Shown here: positions 51,657 through 60,553 of the stretch, piece after piece
How the letters are laid out: every line of letters starts with the position of its first letter
Position numbering within the stretch: position 1 is the first letter of the stretch
Assembly: GCA_045576655.1 (NCBI GenBank)
Contig: JAZNGW010000022.1
Coordinates: 186,001 to 250,000, forward strand
Reading direction: 5' to 3'
Length of the DNA: 64,000 nucleotides
From: RGIG8745 sp045576655
GTDB taxonomy: Bacteria; Bacteroidota; Bacteroidia; Bacteroidales; Bacteroidaceae
Notes under the pieces: generated by a model
What the model was told of the DNA's origin: nothing
Seen by the model: the letters and a program-made list of their open reading frames with translations, nothing else
Database searches by the model: none
Made by a program: the position numbers and the translations under genes

Positions 51657-51680
51657 CACAGGTCGGAAGACCACCGTGTG
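51657..51680 (+). promoter_or_regulatory. Structured leader hairpin of rplY
   Basis: CACA-GGTC-GGAA-GACC-ACCG-TGTG: an upper 4-bp stem with GGAA, a GNRA-type tetraloop, an internal loop, and a lower 4-bp stem. It lies about 10 nt after the predicted transcription start. It may be an autoregulatory ribosomal-protein leader; no such family is recalled for this gene in Bacteroidota. Confidence 0.4.
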
Positions 51681-51733
51681 ATGGCGAATTAAGCATTAAC
51701 TTAATTTATAGTAACACAAAAAACAGAAAAGAA

Positions 51734-52372
51734 ATGAAGGAAATTTCAATCAATGGACAGCTTCGTGCTGACTATGGAAAGAAGGCAAGTCGCGACATGC
51801 GTCGTGATGGTTTGGTACCATGCGTGCTCTACGGAGTAGAAACAGTTGAAGTTAAGAACGAAATGACAGGTAAGTCTTTCAATAAGCCTGTGGCAACAAC
51901 TTTCACTGTAACAATGAAGGACCTCGTTAAGGTTCTTTACACTCCTAATGTATATATTGTAAACATAAACCTAGACGGAAAGGTAGTAAAGGCTATCGTT
52001 AAGGATTTGCAGTGTGACTATGTGACAGACCGTCCTATTCACGTTGACTTCTATCAGATTACAGAGGACAAGCCAGTGGTAATGGAAATTCCTGTTAAGC
52101 TTAATGGACTTGCAGAAGGTGTTAAGGCCGGTGGTAAGTTGGTTCTTAACGTTCGTAAGCTCAAGGTTAAGGGCCTTTACACAAATTTCCCTGACACACT
52201 CGACATCGACGTAACCTCGCTCGGTCTTGGTAAGTCAATGAAGGTTGCTGCTCTTGCATACGATAATATCGAAATCATGACTTCTAAGGAAGTTGTAGTA
52301 TGTGCTGTTCGTATGACTCGTGCTGCTCGTGCTGCTGCTGCACAGGATGCTGTTGCTAAGGGTAAGAAGTAA
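51734..52372 (+). CDS. rplY: 50S ribosomal protein L25/Ctc form
   Basis: A 212-residue L25 of the long Ctc type. The ATG at 51734 is chosen because MKEISINGQLRADYGKKASR is the family start; the frame extends 35 codons upstream through the promoter and hairpin. The N-terminal 5S rRNA-binding domain (residues 1-95) is followed by the TL5-like beta domain (VDFYQITEDKPVVMEIPVKL, GVKAGGKLVLNVRKLKVKG). The C-terminus is an alanine-rich basic tail (RAARAAAAQDAVAKGKK). The next gene, pth, follows 33 bp later, as in many bacteria. Confidence 0.95.
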   Translation: MKEISINGQLRADYGKKASRDMRRDGLVPCVLYGVETVEVKNEMTGKSFNKPVATTFTVTMKDLVKVLYTPNVYIVNINLDGKVVKAIVKDLQCDYVTDRPIHVDFYQITEDKPVVMEIPVKLNGLAEGVKAGGKLVLNVRKLKVKGLYTNFPDTLDIDVTSLGLGKSMKVAALAYDNIEIMTSKEVVVCAVRMTRAARAAAAQDAVAKGKK

Positions 52373-52405
52373 AACTTGGAGCAAAGAACAGTAAATCTGT
52401 AACAA

Positions 52406-52969
52406 ATGAAATATTTGATTGTAGGATTGGGTAATGTCGGTCCTGAATACGACGGAACTCGCCACAATATAGGATTTAGAGTGTTGGACGCCCTAGCAAA
52501 GGCGTCCAACATCGTTTTTGAGGACAAGAGATACGGTTTTGTGGGAAAGATGCGAGTTAAGAATTGTGAACTTGTGTTGCTTAAGCCGTCTACATATATG
52601 AACCTGAGCGGGAATGCTGTGCGCTACTGGCTGAACAAGGAGAATGTTGAGCCGGAAAATCTGCTGGTTATATGCGATGACCTATCTTTGCCCTTTGGTA
52701 AGTTGAGAATGAAACCGAGTGGTAGTGATGCAGGGCATAACGGACTGAAAAATATTGCGTCAGTCCTTTGTACTCAGCAGTATGCTCGTTTGCGCTTTGG
52801 AATCGGTAATGATTTTCCTAAAGGGTTGCAGGCTGATTATGTTCTTGGTCAATTTACGGATGAGGATTTGAAGACTATGGACGAACGTGTAGGTGTGGCT
52901 TGTGATGCTGTTAAATCATTTTGTCTGGCAGGGATTAATATTACGATGAACCAGTTTAACCGTAAGTGA
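52406..52969 (+). CDS. pth: Peptidyl-tRNA hydrolase
   Basis: A 187-residue enzyme releasing tRNA from stalled peptidyl-tRNA. MKYLIVGLGNVGPEYDGTRH contains the catalytic histidine H20 and the NxGxxY pattern; KPSTYMNLSGNAV and CDDLSLPFGKLRMKPSGSDA with GHNGLKNI follow. Length and motifs are complete. It lies between rplY and the S4-domain gene. Confidence 0.96.
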   Translation: MKYLIVGLGNVGPEYDGTRHNIGFRVLDALAKASNIVFEDKRYGFVGKMRVKNCELVLLKPSTYMNLSGNAVRYWLNKENVEPENLLVICDDLSLPFGKLRMKPSGSDAGHNGLKNIASVLCTQQYARLRFGIGNDFPKGLQADYVLGQFTDEDLKTMDERVGVACDAVKSFCLAGINITMNQFNRK

Positions 52970-52976
52970 AAAAAGT

Positions 52977-53402
52977 ATGGAGGCTCGTTTGGATAAGTGG
53001 TTGTGGGCTGCGCGTGTGTTTAAAACGCGCACGATAGCTGCAGATGCCTGTAAGAATGGGCGAGTGATGATTGATGGCGTGAAGATGAAACCTTCTAGAA
53101 TGATAAAGGAAGGAGATGTTTTGCAAGTGCGTAAAGCCCCTGTGACTTACTCGTTTAAAGTCCTTAAGGCTATACAGAATAGGGTGGGAGCCAAACTTGT
53201 TCCTGAAGTGTTAGAGAATGTCACAACTCCGGATCAGTACGAGTTGTTGGAGATGAATAGGATAAGCGGTTTTATAGGACGTGCTCGTGGTACGGGGCGT
53301 CCTACGAAAAAGGAGCGTCGTGAACTTGATGATTTTGTGCAGCCTGCATTTTTCGGCGATTTCGATTTTCTTGAGGATGACTTTGAAGACGAGGATTTGT
53401 GA
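52977..53402 (+). CDS. S4-domain RNA-binding protein, Hsp15-like
   Basis: A 141-residue protein. The N-terminal S4 domain begins RLDKWLWAARVFKTRTIAAD and continues NGRVMIDGVKMKPSRMIKEG, as in Hsp15 (HslR), which binds free 50S subunits carrying nascent chains. The C-terminus has a basic GRARGTGRPTKKERRELDDF followed by an acidic tail. It starts seven bases after pth, so it is probably co-transcribed. Confidence 0.9.
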   Translation: MEARLDKWLWAARVFKTRTIAADACKNGRVMIDGVKMKPSRMIKEGDVLQVRKAPVTYSFKVLKAIQNRVGAKLVPEVLENVTTPDQYELLEMNRISGFIGRARGTGRPTKKERRELDDFVQPAFFGDFDFLEDDFEDEDL

Positions 53403-53429
53403 TTTTCAGCATTGGATTTTATTATTGTA

Positions 53430-53456
53430 CACACTTTTTGTATTAGTGTTTTTTTA
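53430..53456 (+). terminator. First of two tandem terminators
   Basis: ACACT pairs with AGTGT around a 9-nt loop, followed by a run of seven T. It lies about 28 bp after the S4-gene stop. Confidence 0.6.
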
Positions 53457-53458
53457 AT

Positions 53459-53499
53459 TTGCACGAATCGTTATTTTTTATTAAATTCGTGCAATTTTT
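53459..53499 (+). terminator. Second terminator
   Basis: TTGCACGAAT at 53459-53468 pairs with ATTCGTGCAA at 53485-53494, followed by five T. Two hairpins in a row insulate the housekeeping operon from the exopolysaccharide operon. A weak promoter-like TTTTG..TTCGTTTG pair at 53568-53598 may serve the latter. Confidence 0.8.
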
Positions 53500-53626
53500 G
53501 TAACCACATGTGAGGTTTTGAATCTCCTCGTACAATAAAACTGAATGAATGATTTTTTGTTGTGACCTTTTGCAATAATTTGTTGTTTATTTCGTTTGTT
53601 ATTATGGACTTTGAATGTAATAGACT

Positions 53627-54244
53627 ATGAATGAAAATAATATAGATGGAATGAATGCCGTGCAGAGAAGCTTGAAAAGAACCGGTGATTGTTTGGGCGC
53701 TTTGGGCGGACTTCTGTTCTTGTTTCCTGTTTTTTTGATTATATATATAATTCAGAAGTTAGAGGGTGAAGGTCCTGCTATCTATAAGCAAGAACGTATC
53801 GGCAAGGGCGGTAGGCCATTTAATATATTGAAGTTCAGAACGATGAAAGTAACAGCCGAGAAGGAAGGTGTTCCGCAGCTAGCTCAAAAAGATGACGATA
53901 GACTGACTAAAGTGGGTAAGTTTTTGCGCGAACACCATCTGGATGAATTACCTCAACTTTGGAATGTATTTGTGGGGGATATGTCTTTTGTAGGATATAG
54001 GCCTGAGCGTAAGTATTTTATTGATAAAATAATGGAGCATAATCCGGATTATGCTCTTTTGTATGTTAGTCGTCCAGGGGTTACGTCTAATGCAACTTTG
54101 TATAATGGATATACAGACACGATGGAAAAGATGTTAAAGCGTCTTGACATGGATCTTGATTATTTAAGAAATCGTTCGATATTACTAGACCTTAAAATTA
54201 TATTTGCTACACTTTTTTCAGTTGGAGGCGGTAAGAAATTTTAA
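53627..54244 (+). CDS. Initiating sugar transferase (undecaprenyl-phosphate sugar-phosphate transferase)
   Basis: A 205-residue protein of the bacterial sugar transferase family, short form without the N-terminal membrane domain of WbaP. One membrane hairpin (CLGALGGLLFLFPVFLIIYI) is followed by GPAIYKQERIGKGGRPFNIL, then KFRTMKV and LREHHLDELPQLWNVFVGDM, and FVGYRPERKYF, the family active-site region. It starts repeat-unit assembly by moving a sugar-1-phosphate to undecaprenyl phosphate. It is the first gene of the exopolysaccharide operon. The identity of the first sugar is not readable. Confidence 0.92.
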   Translation: MNENNIDGMNAVQRSLKRTGDCLGALGGLLFLFPVFLIIYIIQKLEGEGPAIYKQERIGKGGRPFNILKFRTMKVTAEKEGVPQLAQKDDDRLTKVGKFLREHHLDELPQLWNVFVGDMSFVGYRPERKYFIDKIMEHNPDYALLYVSRPGVTSNATLYNGYTDTMEKMLKRLDMDLDYLRNRSILLDLKIIFATLFSVGGGKKF

Positions 54245-54265
54245 GGATGAATAAATTTAAATGAG

Positions 54266-56803
54266 ATGATTCGAAAAATATTATTTGTTTTCGTAACGGT
54301 CTTGATGCCGTATGTTCTTATAGCTCAATCGATGAGTGATGATAAGGTAATCCGATTTGTACTTGATGAACAAGAGAAGGGCAAATCTCAACAGGAAATA
54401 GTTAGTCAGTTGTTGAAGAAAGGTGTAAGTGCGGAACAGTTGAGAAGAGTGCGTAAGAAGTATGAGGCGGAGAAGGGACAGCTGGGTGCAGTGGATTTGA
54501 CAGGGCGCAACTCAAATGTTTCGCAAAATAGACTGCGTGATGAAAGGCAGAAAAAAGGGCTGGAGTTTCAAAAAAAGAATTCCTATATGCTTAAGTCGCA
54601 GTATGAGACGTTCAATAGGGGGACTGATTCAGAACAGATAGAGGTTTTGAATGATGAAATTTCATTTTTAGACATAGATTCGTTAGTTTATTATCAGAAT
54701 CTATTAAATGACGAGAACATGGTTTTTGGGCGTAATATATTTAACAATAAGATGTTAACTTTTGAGCCCAATGCTAATATGGAGACACCGTCAAATTACA
54801 AATTAGGTGCAGGTGACCATGTGTATATTGATGTGTGGGGAGCTTCGCAAGAAACATTTGAAGGGACTATCTCACCTGATGGTGCTATTACTATTTCCGG
54901 TGTTGGCCCTGTTAAACTATCTGGTTTGACAGTAAAAGACGCAAATGCTTATTTGAAGAGAGAACTGGGGCAATATTATGCGGATTCCGATATTAATTTG
55001 ACTGTAGGCGAAACTCGAACGATTCAAGTGCAAGTTATGGGGGAAGTTGCTGTACCGGGAACATATACAATGAGTTCTTTGTCTTCTGCGTTTAATGCAC
55101 TCTATGCGGCAGGTGGTATAAGCAATATAGGAACGTTGCGTAATATTAAGGTCTATAGAAATGGTAAAGAAATTGCAACAATTGACGTCTATGACTATAT
55201 TCTTAACGGTAATATTTCAGGTGATGTTCGACTTCAAGACAACGATATCATTATTGTCGGTGCGTATGATTGCCTTGTAAAAATTGCAGGAAAGGTGAAG
55301 CGACCAATGTTTTACGAAATGAAAAAGGATGAGAGCGTTGCTACTATTTTGAGTTATTCAGGGGGCTTTACAGGTGATGCATATAAAAAGAATATACGCT
55401 TAGTCCGTAAAAGCGGTAATGAATATTCTATGCACACCGTTGATGAATTTGACATGGGGGCATTTCAATTGAATGATGGTGATTCATTATATGTAGATAG
55501 CATAATACCTCGATTCTCTAATATGGTTGAAGTTCGAGGAGCGGTGTTCCATCCTGGCATGTTTGAAATGGGTGGAGCAATAAATTCGGTTCGTAATCTT
55601 ATTAGTGCTGCTGAAGGATTGCGTGAAGATGCTTTTACAGGACGTGCAGTGATGCATAGAACAAAAGAAGACTTGACTTTGGAGGTCCTTCCTGTTGATG
55701 TGTTAGGGATAATAAATGGAACTGTGGCGGATATTCCTTTGAGGAAGAATGATGTGTTGTTTGTTCCAAGTAAATTGGACATTATAGGGGAGCGGACGTT
55801 TAAGATAAGTGGTGAAGTTAATTATCCTGGAACATATGTATATGCAGATAATACGACTTTGGAAGATCTTGTGTTGCAGGCTGGAGGTTTGACTAATGCT
55901 GCTTCAATGGTTAAAATTGATGTTTATAGGAGAATATATGAGGCAAAGGCTACAGAAGTCTCTGATACGATTACAAAAACTTTTAGTTTTTCTTTGAAAG
56001 ATGGGTTTGTCGTTGATGGAAAACAGGGATTTGCCTTGATGCCTTATGATGAAATTGTTGTTAGACAGAGTCCTACATATTTGAAGCAGCGAATAGTGTC
56101 TGTTAGCGGAGCTGTGAATTTTACGGGTGATTATTCTATGTCAGTACATGAGTATAGGTTAAGTGATCTTATCAAGGATGCAGGTGGCCTGTCCTCTTTT
56201 GCTTATGCTAAAGGAGCAAGGTTAATGCGTAAAATGACTGCGGAAGAGCGTATTCAACGTGAGGCGTCTATGCGTTCTTCACAGATAGCTCTTTATGAGG
56301 AAAGTCTTACATCTGAAAATGAGATAAACATGAATAGAGCTGATTCGCTTTTGCAGATGAAATTGGATATAGGTGATACTTATCCTTTGGCAATTGATCT
56401 TGAAGAGGCCCTTGAAAATAAAGGTGGCGCAGAAGATGTGGTTCTTCGTGAGGGCGATCGTTTGGTTATTCCTCAGTATTCAAGTACAGTGAAAATCAGC
56501 GGTGATGTCATGTATCCTATATCGATGAATTACCAGAAAGGAAAATCTCTTAACTATTATATTAAACGAGCTGGAGGTTATGGTGATAATGCGCGTAAAA
56601 GTAGGGTGTATGCTGTTTATATGAATGGAGCAGTGAAGCAAATAAATAAGCATTTAAGTAAGGATATTCAGCCTGGTTGTGAGATAGTTGTACCTTCGAA
56701 GAAACAGAAACGACAAATGTCTACAGCTGAGATGATGAGTGTTGGTACATCTGCTGCATCAATTGCAACTATGATTATAACCGTAGCAAATATTTTGAAA
56801 TAA
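54266..56803 (+). CDS. Wza-like polysaccharide export protein with multiple SLBB domains
   Basis: An 845-residue outer-membrane-side export protein. Signal peptide: MIRKILFVFVTVLMPYVLIA. A short helical region (QQEIVSQLLKKGVSAEQL) precedes the Poly_export domain (YKLGAGDHVYIDVWGASQET, then TISPDGAITISGVGPVKLSG). Five or six SLBB domains follow, recognisable by phrases such as VMGEVAVPGTYTMSSLSSAF, VRGAVFHPGMFEMG, ISGEVNYPGTYVYADNTTLE and VSGAVNFTGDYSMSVHEYRL. The C-terminus has one hydrophobic segment (TSAASIATMIITVANIL). It is longer than E. coli Wza and may bridge the periplasm. The chain-length gene follows immediately. Confidence 0.92.
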   Translation: MIRKILFVFVTVLMPYVLIAQSMSDDKVIRFVLDEQEKGKSQQEIVSQLLKKGVSAEQLRRVRKKYEAEKGQLGAVDLTGRNSNVSQNRLRDERQKKGLEFQKKNSYMLKSQYETFNRGTDSEQIEVLNDEISFLDIDSLVYYQNLLNDENMVFGRNIFNNKMLTFEPNANMETPSNYKLGAGDHVYIDVWGASQETFEGTISPDGAITISGVGPVKLSGLTVKDANAYLKRELGQYYADSDINLTVGETRTIQVQVMGEVAVPGTYTMSSLSSAFNALYAAGGISNIGTLRNIKVYRNGKEIATIDVYDYILNGNISGDVRLQDNDIIIVGAYDCLVKIAGKVKRPMFYEMKKDESVATILSYSGGFTGDAYKKNIRLVRKSGNEYSMHTVDEFDMGAFQLNDGDSLYVDSIIPRFSNMVEVRGAVFHPGMFEMGGAINSVRNLISAAEGLREDAFTGRAVMHRTKEDLTLEVLPVDVLGIINGTVADIPLRKNDVLFVPSKLDIIGERTFKISGEVNYPGTYVYADNTTLEDLVLQAGGLTNAASMVKIDVYRRIYEAKATEVSDTITKTFSFSLKDGFVVDGKQGFALMPYDEIVVRQSPTYLKQRIVSVSGAVNFTGDYSMSVHEYRLSDLIKDAGGLSSFAYAKGARLMRKMTAEERIQREASMRSSQIALYEESLTSENEINMNRADSLLQMKLDIGDTYPLAIDLEEALENKGGAEDVVLREGDRLVIPQYSSTVKISGDVMYPISMNYQKGKSLNYYIKRAGGYGDNARKSRVYAVYMNGAVKQINKHLSKDIQPGCEIVVPSKKQKRQMSTAEMMSVGTSAASIATMIITVANILK

Positions 56804-57865
56804 ATGTCAAGGGAGATGGAGGGGAAAACGAAGATTGATATAAAACAACTATGTGCGAAATTAATTCAAAGGAGAATTTTGTTCGTAAAAGTGTTGTCTG
56901 TAGTATTTGCAGTATCTGTATTGTGGATTTTTACGCAACCACGATATTATAATTGTAGCATTCAGTTGGCCCCTGAGTCATCGGAGGGCGGTGCTATAGG
57001 GGGGATAGGTTCTTTGGCGTCGTCTTTTGGATTTAATTTGGGTGGAATATCTTCAGGTGATGCTATATATCCTTCTATTTATCCGCAGGTGGTATCATCT
57101 ACTGATTTTCTTGTTAGTCTTTTTGATATACGGATAGCCAGTCATGATGGGGAAATAAATACGACCTATTATGATTATATCAAAAATTATACTAAAACAA
57201 GCATATTAATGAAACCATTCTTCTGGATGAAGCGCCTTTTAAAGAATCTGTTTAAAACGCAAAATCTAGGAAATCCCAATAAAAAAGAAAATGATGTCGA
57301 TCCCTTTTGGCTGACAGAAGATGAAAATTCAATAGCCTATATTATAGGTAATAATATTTCTTGTGTTGTAGATGAAGAATATCAAGTTGTTACAATTAGT
57401 GTGACAGATCAAGATCCGTTAATTTGTGCGACTGTTGCTGATTCTGTCAGGGTTAGATTGCAAGGGTATGTGACGAATTATCGTACATCTAAGGCACGTA
57501 ATGATTTGGAATACTTTTCAAAATTAACAGAAGAGGCAAAAAAACTGTATGATGAAGCTTGTAATGAATATGCAGAATATGCTGATTCTCATTTTAAACC
57601 TTCTCTGAAAAGAACTAGTACTTCTATTGAGAAATTAGAGAACAGTATGCAACAGGCTTATACGACATATAATGCTTTTTTAGTACAGAAGCAGACGGCT
57701 GCTGCAAAAGTCCAGGAGTGTACTCCTGCATTTACCGTTATTCAAGGGGCTTCAGTTCCTATTAAGCCAGCAGGACCTAAGCGAATGTTATTCTGTTTGG
57801 GTATGTTGATTTTAGGCTTTATGGGGACGAGTTTTTATGTACTAAGAAAAGATATTTTCGGATAA
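56804..57865 (+). CDS. Wzz-like chain-length determinant
   Basis: A 353-residue inner-membrane co-polymerase. Two membrane segments flank a large periplasmic part: one near residues 28-50 (FVKVLSVVFAVSVLWIFTQP) and one near 325-345 (RMLFCLGMLILGFMGTSFYV), preceded by the typical PxxPxxP-like ASVPIKPAGPKR. The start codon directly follows the stop of the export gene. No cytoplasmic tyrosine-kinase domain is attached, and no separate kinase or phosphatase gene is seen in the operon, so it is the kinase-less Wzz form. Confidence 0.88.
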   Translation: MSREMEGKTKIDIKQLCAKLIQRRILFVKVLSVVFAVSVLWIFTQPRYYNCSIQLAPESSEGGAIGGIGSLASSFGFNLGGISSGDAIYPSIYPQVVSSTDFLVSLFDIRIASHDGEINTTYYDYIKNYTKTSILMKPFFWMKRLLKNLFKTQNLGNPNKKENDVDPFWLTEDENSIAYIIGNNISCVVDEEYQVVTISVTDQDPLICATVADSVRVRLQGYVTNYRTSKARNDLEYFSKLTEEAKKLYDEACNEYAEYADSHFKPSLKRTSTSIEKLENSMQQAYTTYNAFLVQKQTAAAKVQECTPAFTVIQGASVPIKPAGPKRMLFCLGMLILGFMGTSFYVLRKDIFG

Positions 57866-57878
57866 TTCCGATTGAAAC

Positions 57879-59324
57879 ATGAATTCTTCTATCAAATCAA
57901 AAACGGTTAATGGCTTTAAATGGGGCTTGATTGACAATTTAGCTAACTCTGGTGTTACTTTTCTCATTGGGTTGGTTTTAGCTAATCTTTTGATGCCTGA
58001 GGAGTTTGGTATATTGGGAATTATAACCATATTTATCAATTTGTCCATAACCTTAATAGATGGAGGATTAGCAACAGCATTAATAAGGAAGAAAGATGTT
58101 AGTGAATTGGAATATAATACGGTGTTCTATGCCAATTTGTCTGTTTCTATAGTTTTAATGTTGTTTTTGTTTTTTGGAAGTGATTATATTGCTGGATTTT
58201 TCGGCCAACCTATATTAGCACCAACTCTTTCTGTGATGTGTTTGGTGCTTTTGATAAACACTCTTTCTCTTATTCCAAAAACGATTCTAATAAAAAAACT
58301 TGATTTTAAAAGTCAAGCTATATTTTCATTAATAGCTTCTTTGTTGAGTGGTGGGGTTGGTGTTGTAATGGCGTATAATGGGTGTGGTGTTTGGGCTTTA
58401 GTGGGACAGCAACTATTGCGGCAGATGTTAATGGCTATAGGTTTTTGGTGTGTTTGTCGTTGGCATCCACGATTTTTATTCTCGATAGAATGTTTTAAAG
58501 ATCTTTTCGGATTTGGATCAAAGTTGCTTGCGGCAAATGTAGTTAATTCTTTGTTTAAAGATGCATTTCTTGCGGTTATAGGTAAGATTTATTCAGCAAA
58601 AGATTTAGGTTTTTATAATCGGGCTGAGCAGTTTAATGCGATATTAAGCAATAATATGGGGCAAATAGTTCGTAAGGTATCACTTCCTACATTGAGTCAA
58701 ATTCAAGATGAAGAGGAACGTTTGAGGGAAACTTTTCGTAAGCTTATGATTTATGTGGGAATAATATCTTTTGCAACAGTTTTCTCATTGTTTGCAATTT
58801 CTGAACCATTGGTGGTTATATTGATTGGCGAAAAATGGTTGCCGTCAGTGGGGTTGCTGCGTATTATGTGCTTTTATGCTGCTATATATCCATTGAATAT
58901 GTTGAATCTGAACTTGTTGAATGTGCGAAAGCGAAGCGATTATTTGTTAAAACTGGAAATAATAAAGAAAATACTTTTTCTGCCTGTTATCGGTGTCGGC
59001 TTTTTCTTTAATATAGAAGTGATGTTGTGGGTTGCAGTGGTATATTATTATGTCGAGTTTTTTATCAATGGTTGGTATTCGTATCGATTGATAGGATATG
59101 GTACTAAAGCTCAGGTAAAGGATATGGGAGGGATATATTTCATATCTTTGGTTATTGCACTTGCCACCTATTTGTTGACACTGTTATCTCTTCCTGCATA
59201 CATTATTCTGATTTTGCAATTGTTAGTACTTGGGAGCCTTTTTATAGTAACATACAGAGTCCTTAAACAACCAGAGTATATGGAGATAGAGAACTTTTGT
59301 AAATCAAAAATTATCAGTAAGTGA
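57879..59324 (+). CDS. Polysaccharide flippase, Wzx/MOP family
   Basis: A 481-residue integral membrane protein with about twelve to fourteen membrane segments. The N-terminus KSKTVNGFKWGLIDNLANSG and VTFLIGLVLANLLMPEEFGI, with the loop ALIRKKDVSELEYNTVFYAN, match the PST/Wzx-type flippases. It would move the lipid-linked repeat unit across the inner membrane. It starts 13 bp after the chain-length gene and its stop overlaps the next start by 4 bp. Confidence 0.92.
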   Translation: MNSSIKSKTVNGFKWGLIDNLANSGVTFLIGLVLANLLMPEEFGILGIITIFINLSITLIDGGLATALIRKKDVSELEYNTVFYANLSVSIVLMLFLFFGSDYIAGFFGQPILAPTLSVMCLVLLINTLSLIPKTILIKKLDFKSQAIFSLIASLLSGGVGVVMAYNGCGVWALVGQQLLRQMLMAIGFWCVCRWHPRFLFSIECFKDLFGFGSKLLAANVVNSLFKDAFLAVIGKIYSAKDLGFYNRAEQFNAILSNNMGQIVRKVSLPTLSQIQDEEERLRETFRKLMIYVGIISFATVFSLFAISEPLVVILIGEKWLPSVGLLRIMCFYAAIYPLNMLNLNLLNVRKRSDYLLKLEIIKKILFLPVIGVGFFFNIEVMLWVAVVYYYVEFFINGWYSYRLIGYGTKAQVKDMGGIYFISLVIALATYLLTLLSLPAYIILILQLLVLGSLFIVTYRVLKQPEYMEIENFCKSKIISK

Positions 59325-60553
59325 ATAGGTTAAATAATAGATATGATTATCTGCTTATATTACTGATAGCATTGTTGGCTTTTGGTAATTATGGGAATGG
59401 AGCACAGCCTGCACGACTTTTAATCATAGCATTGGCTCCGTTTATGATTATTGGCTCTATTCGCAGACCAAGTTTTACTGTAAATTATTATAAATACGAA
59501 TGTTTCTTCTTGATCGGTTGGTGGTTGTGGGCTCTTGCATTTTTGTATAAGACGCAGGATTTAACTGAAAGCCTGAAGCATTTGATTTATCTGTTCATTC
59601 ATATCTTGGGTTTTTTAGAAGTTTTATGGATGGCTGGTAAGGCCGCGAATCCTCAACGTTCATTGCAAAAAGGGTGGATGTTATTGTTGATGATTACTTT
59701 GCCGATCGCAATCAATGAGTATGTAACAGACGAACATATGTCTAACTCATTGCAAGAATCAGGAGCTGTGATGAAATTTGGCAATGTTAGTGTAGCTCGT
59801 CCTTTTGCAGCAGTGACATTTGGAAACTTAAATTCATTTAATACCGTTTTATGTTGGGCGTTGCCTAGTTTGTTCTTTTTTAATCTTTATCCTAAGAGAA
59901 AGTATGATTCTGTCTTGGGGTATTTACTTTTGTTCTTTGTTGTTGTTGTTGTTGTTGCCAATGCATCAAGAGGAGCAATATTATGTATGGGAGTAATGTT
60001 GGCAACTTTCATCTATTCGTATTATAAAACAGGACGAAATCGTGTTGCGTTAACTGTTGTGATTGTTGTTATTGGTTTTGTGCTAGCATATTTCCTTTTT
60101 GACCTGTTCTTTATGATATTAAAACGTTTTTCTACGCAGGGAATGCAAGATACAGGGCGTGTTGAGAATATTGTTAAAGGTTTTCAGGCTTTATTAGATA
60201 GTGGAGGTGTAGGTATTGGGATCGGCAATTATGATCCTGTGATGACAGCAAGATATAATGTTCGCATAGCTGCTCCACATAATTTATTGTTAGAAGTTGT
60301 CGTCCTTTTTGGATTACCGATTTTTATAGGTTTTTTAGGGATGTTGTTTAGGCTTTTTCACAAAGGGATGTCGGGAAGTCCAGCAAATAAAAGTATGTTA
60401 TTGTCATGTGCAATTGCTATTCTTTTTGCTGGTGTGGTAGATAGCAATTATTTGATGAAAGTGCCTACTTGGATGTTTGTGGCAACGGCATATATTTATG
60501 TGGATAAAAGATATAGTATTCATCAGGAACCAAAATTATCGGAAAAACTATGA
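59321..60553 (+). CDS. O-antigen/exopolysaccharide polymerase, Wzy-like (O-antigen ligase fold)
   Basis: A 410-residue membrane protein with about ten to twelve hydrophobic segments and a large extracytoplasmic loop (NEYVTDEHMSNSLQESGAVM, then ARPFAAVTFGNLNSF). ANASRGAILCMGVMLATFIY near the middle and AAPHNLLLEVVVLFGLPIFI near the end fit the Wzy_C/O-antigen ligase family. The start is GTG, overlapping the flippase stop by 4 bp, a clear coupling signal. Polymerase is favoured over ligase because flippase and chain-length genes are next to it. Confidence 0.85.
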   Translation: MNRLNNRYDYLLILLIALLAFGNYGNGAQPARLLIIALAPFMIIGSIRRPSFTVNYYKYECFFLIGWWLWALAFLYKTQDLTESLKHLIYLFIHILGFLEVLWMAGKAANPQRSLQKGWMLLLMITLPIAINEYVTDEHMSNSLQESGAVMKFGNVSVARPFAAVTFGNLNSFNTVLCWALPSLFFFNLYPKRKYDSVLGYLLLFFVVVVVVANASRGAILCMGVMLATFIYSYYKTGRNRVALTVVIVVIGFVLAYFLFDLFFMILKRFSTQGMQDTGRVENIVKGFQALLDSGGVGIGIGNYDPVMTARYNVRIAAPHNLLLEVVVLFGLPIFIGFLGMLFRLFHKGMSGSPANKSMLLSCAIAILFAGVVDSNYLMKVPTWMFVATAYIYVDKRYSIHQEPKLSEKL

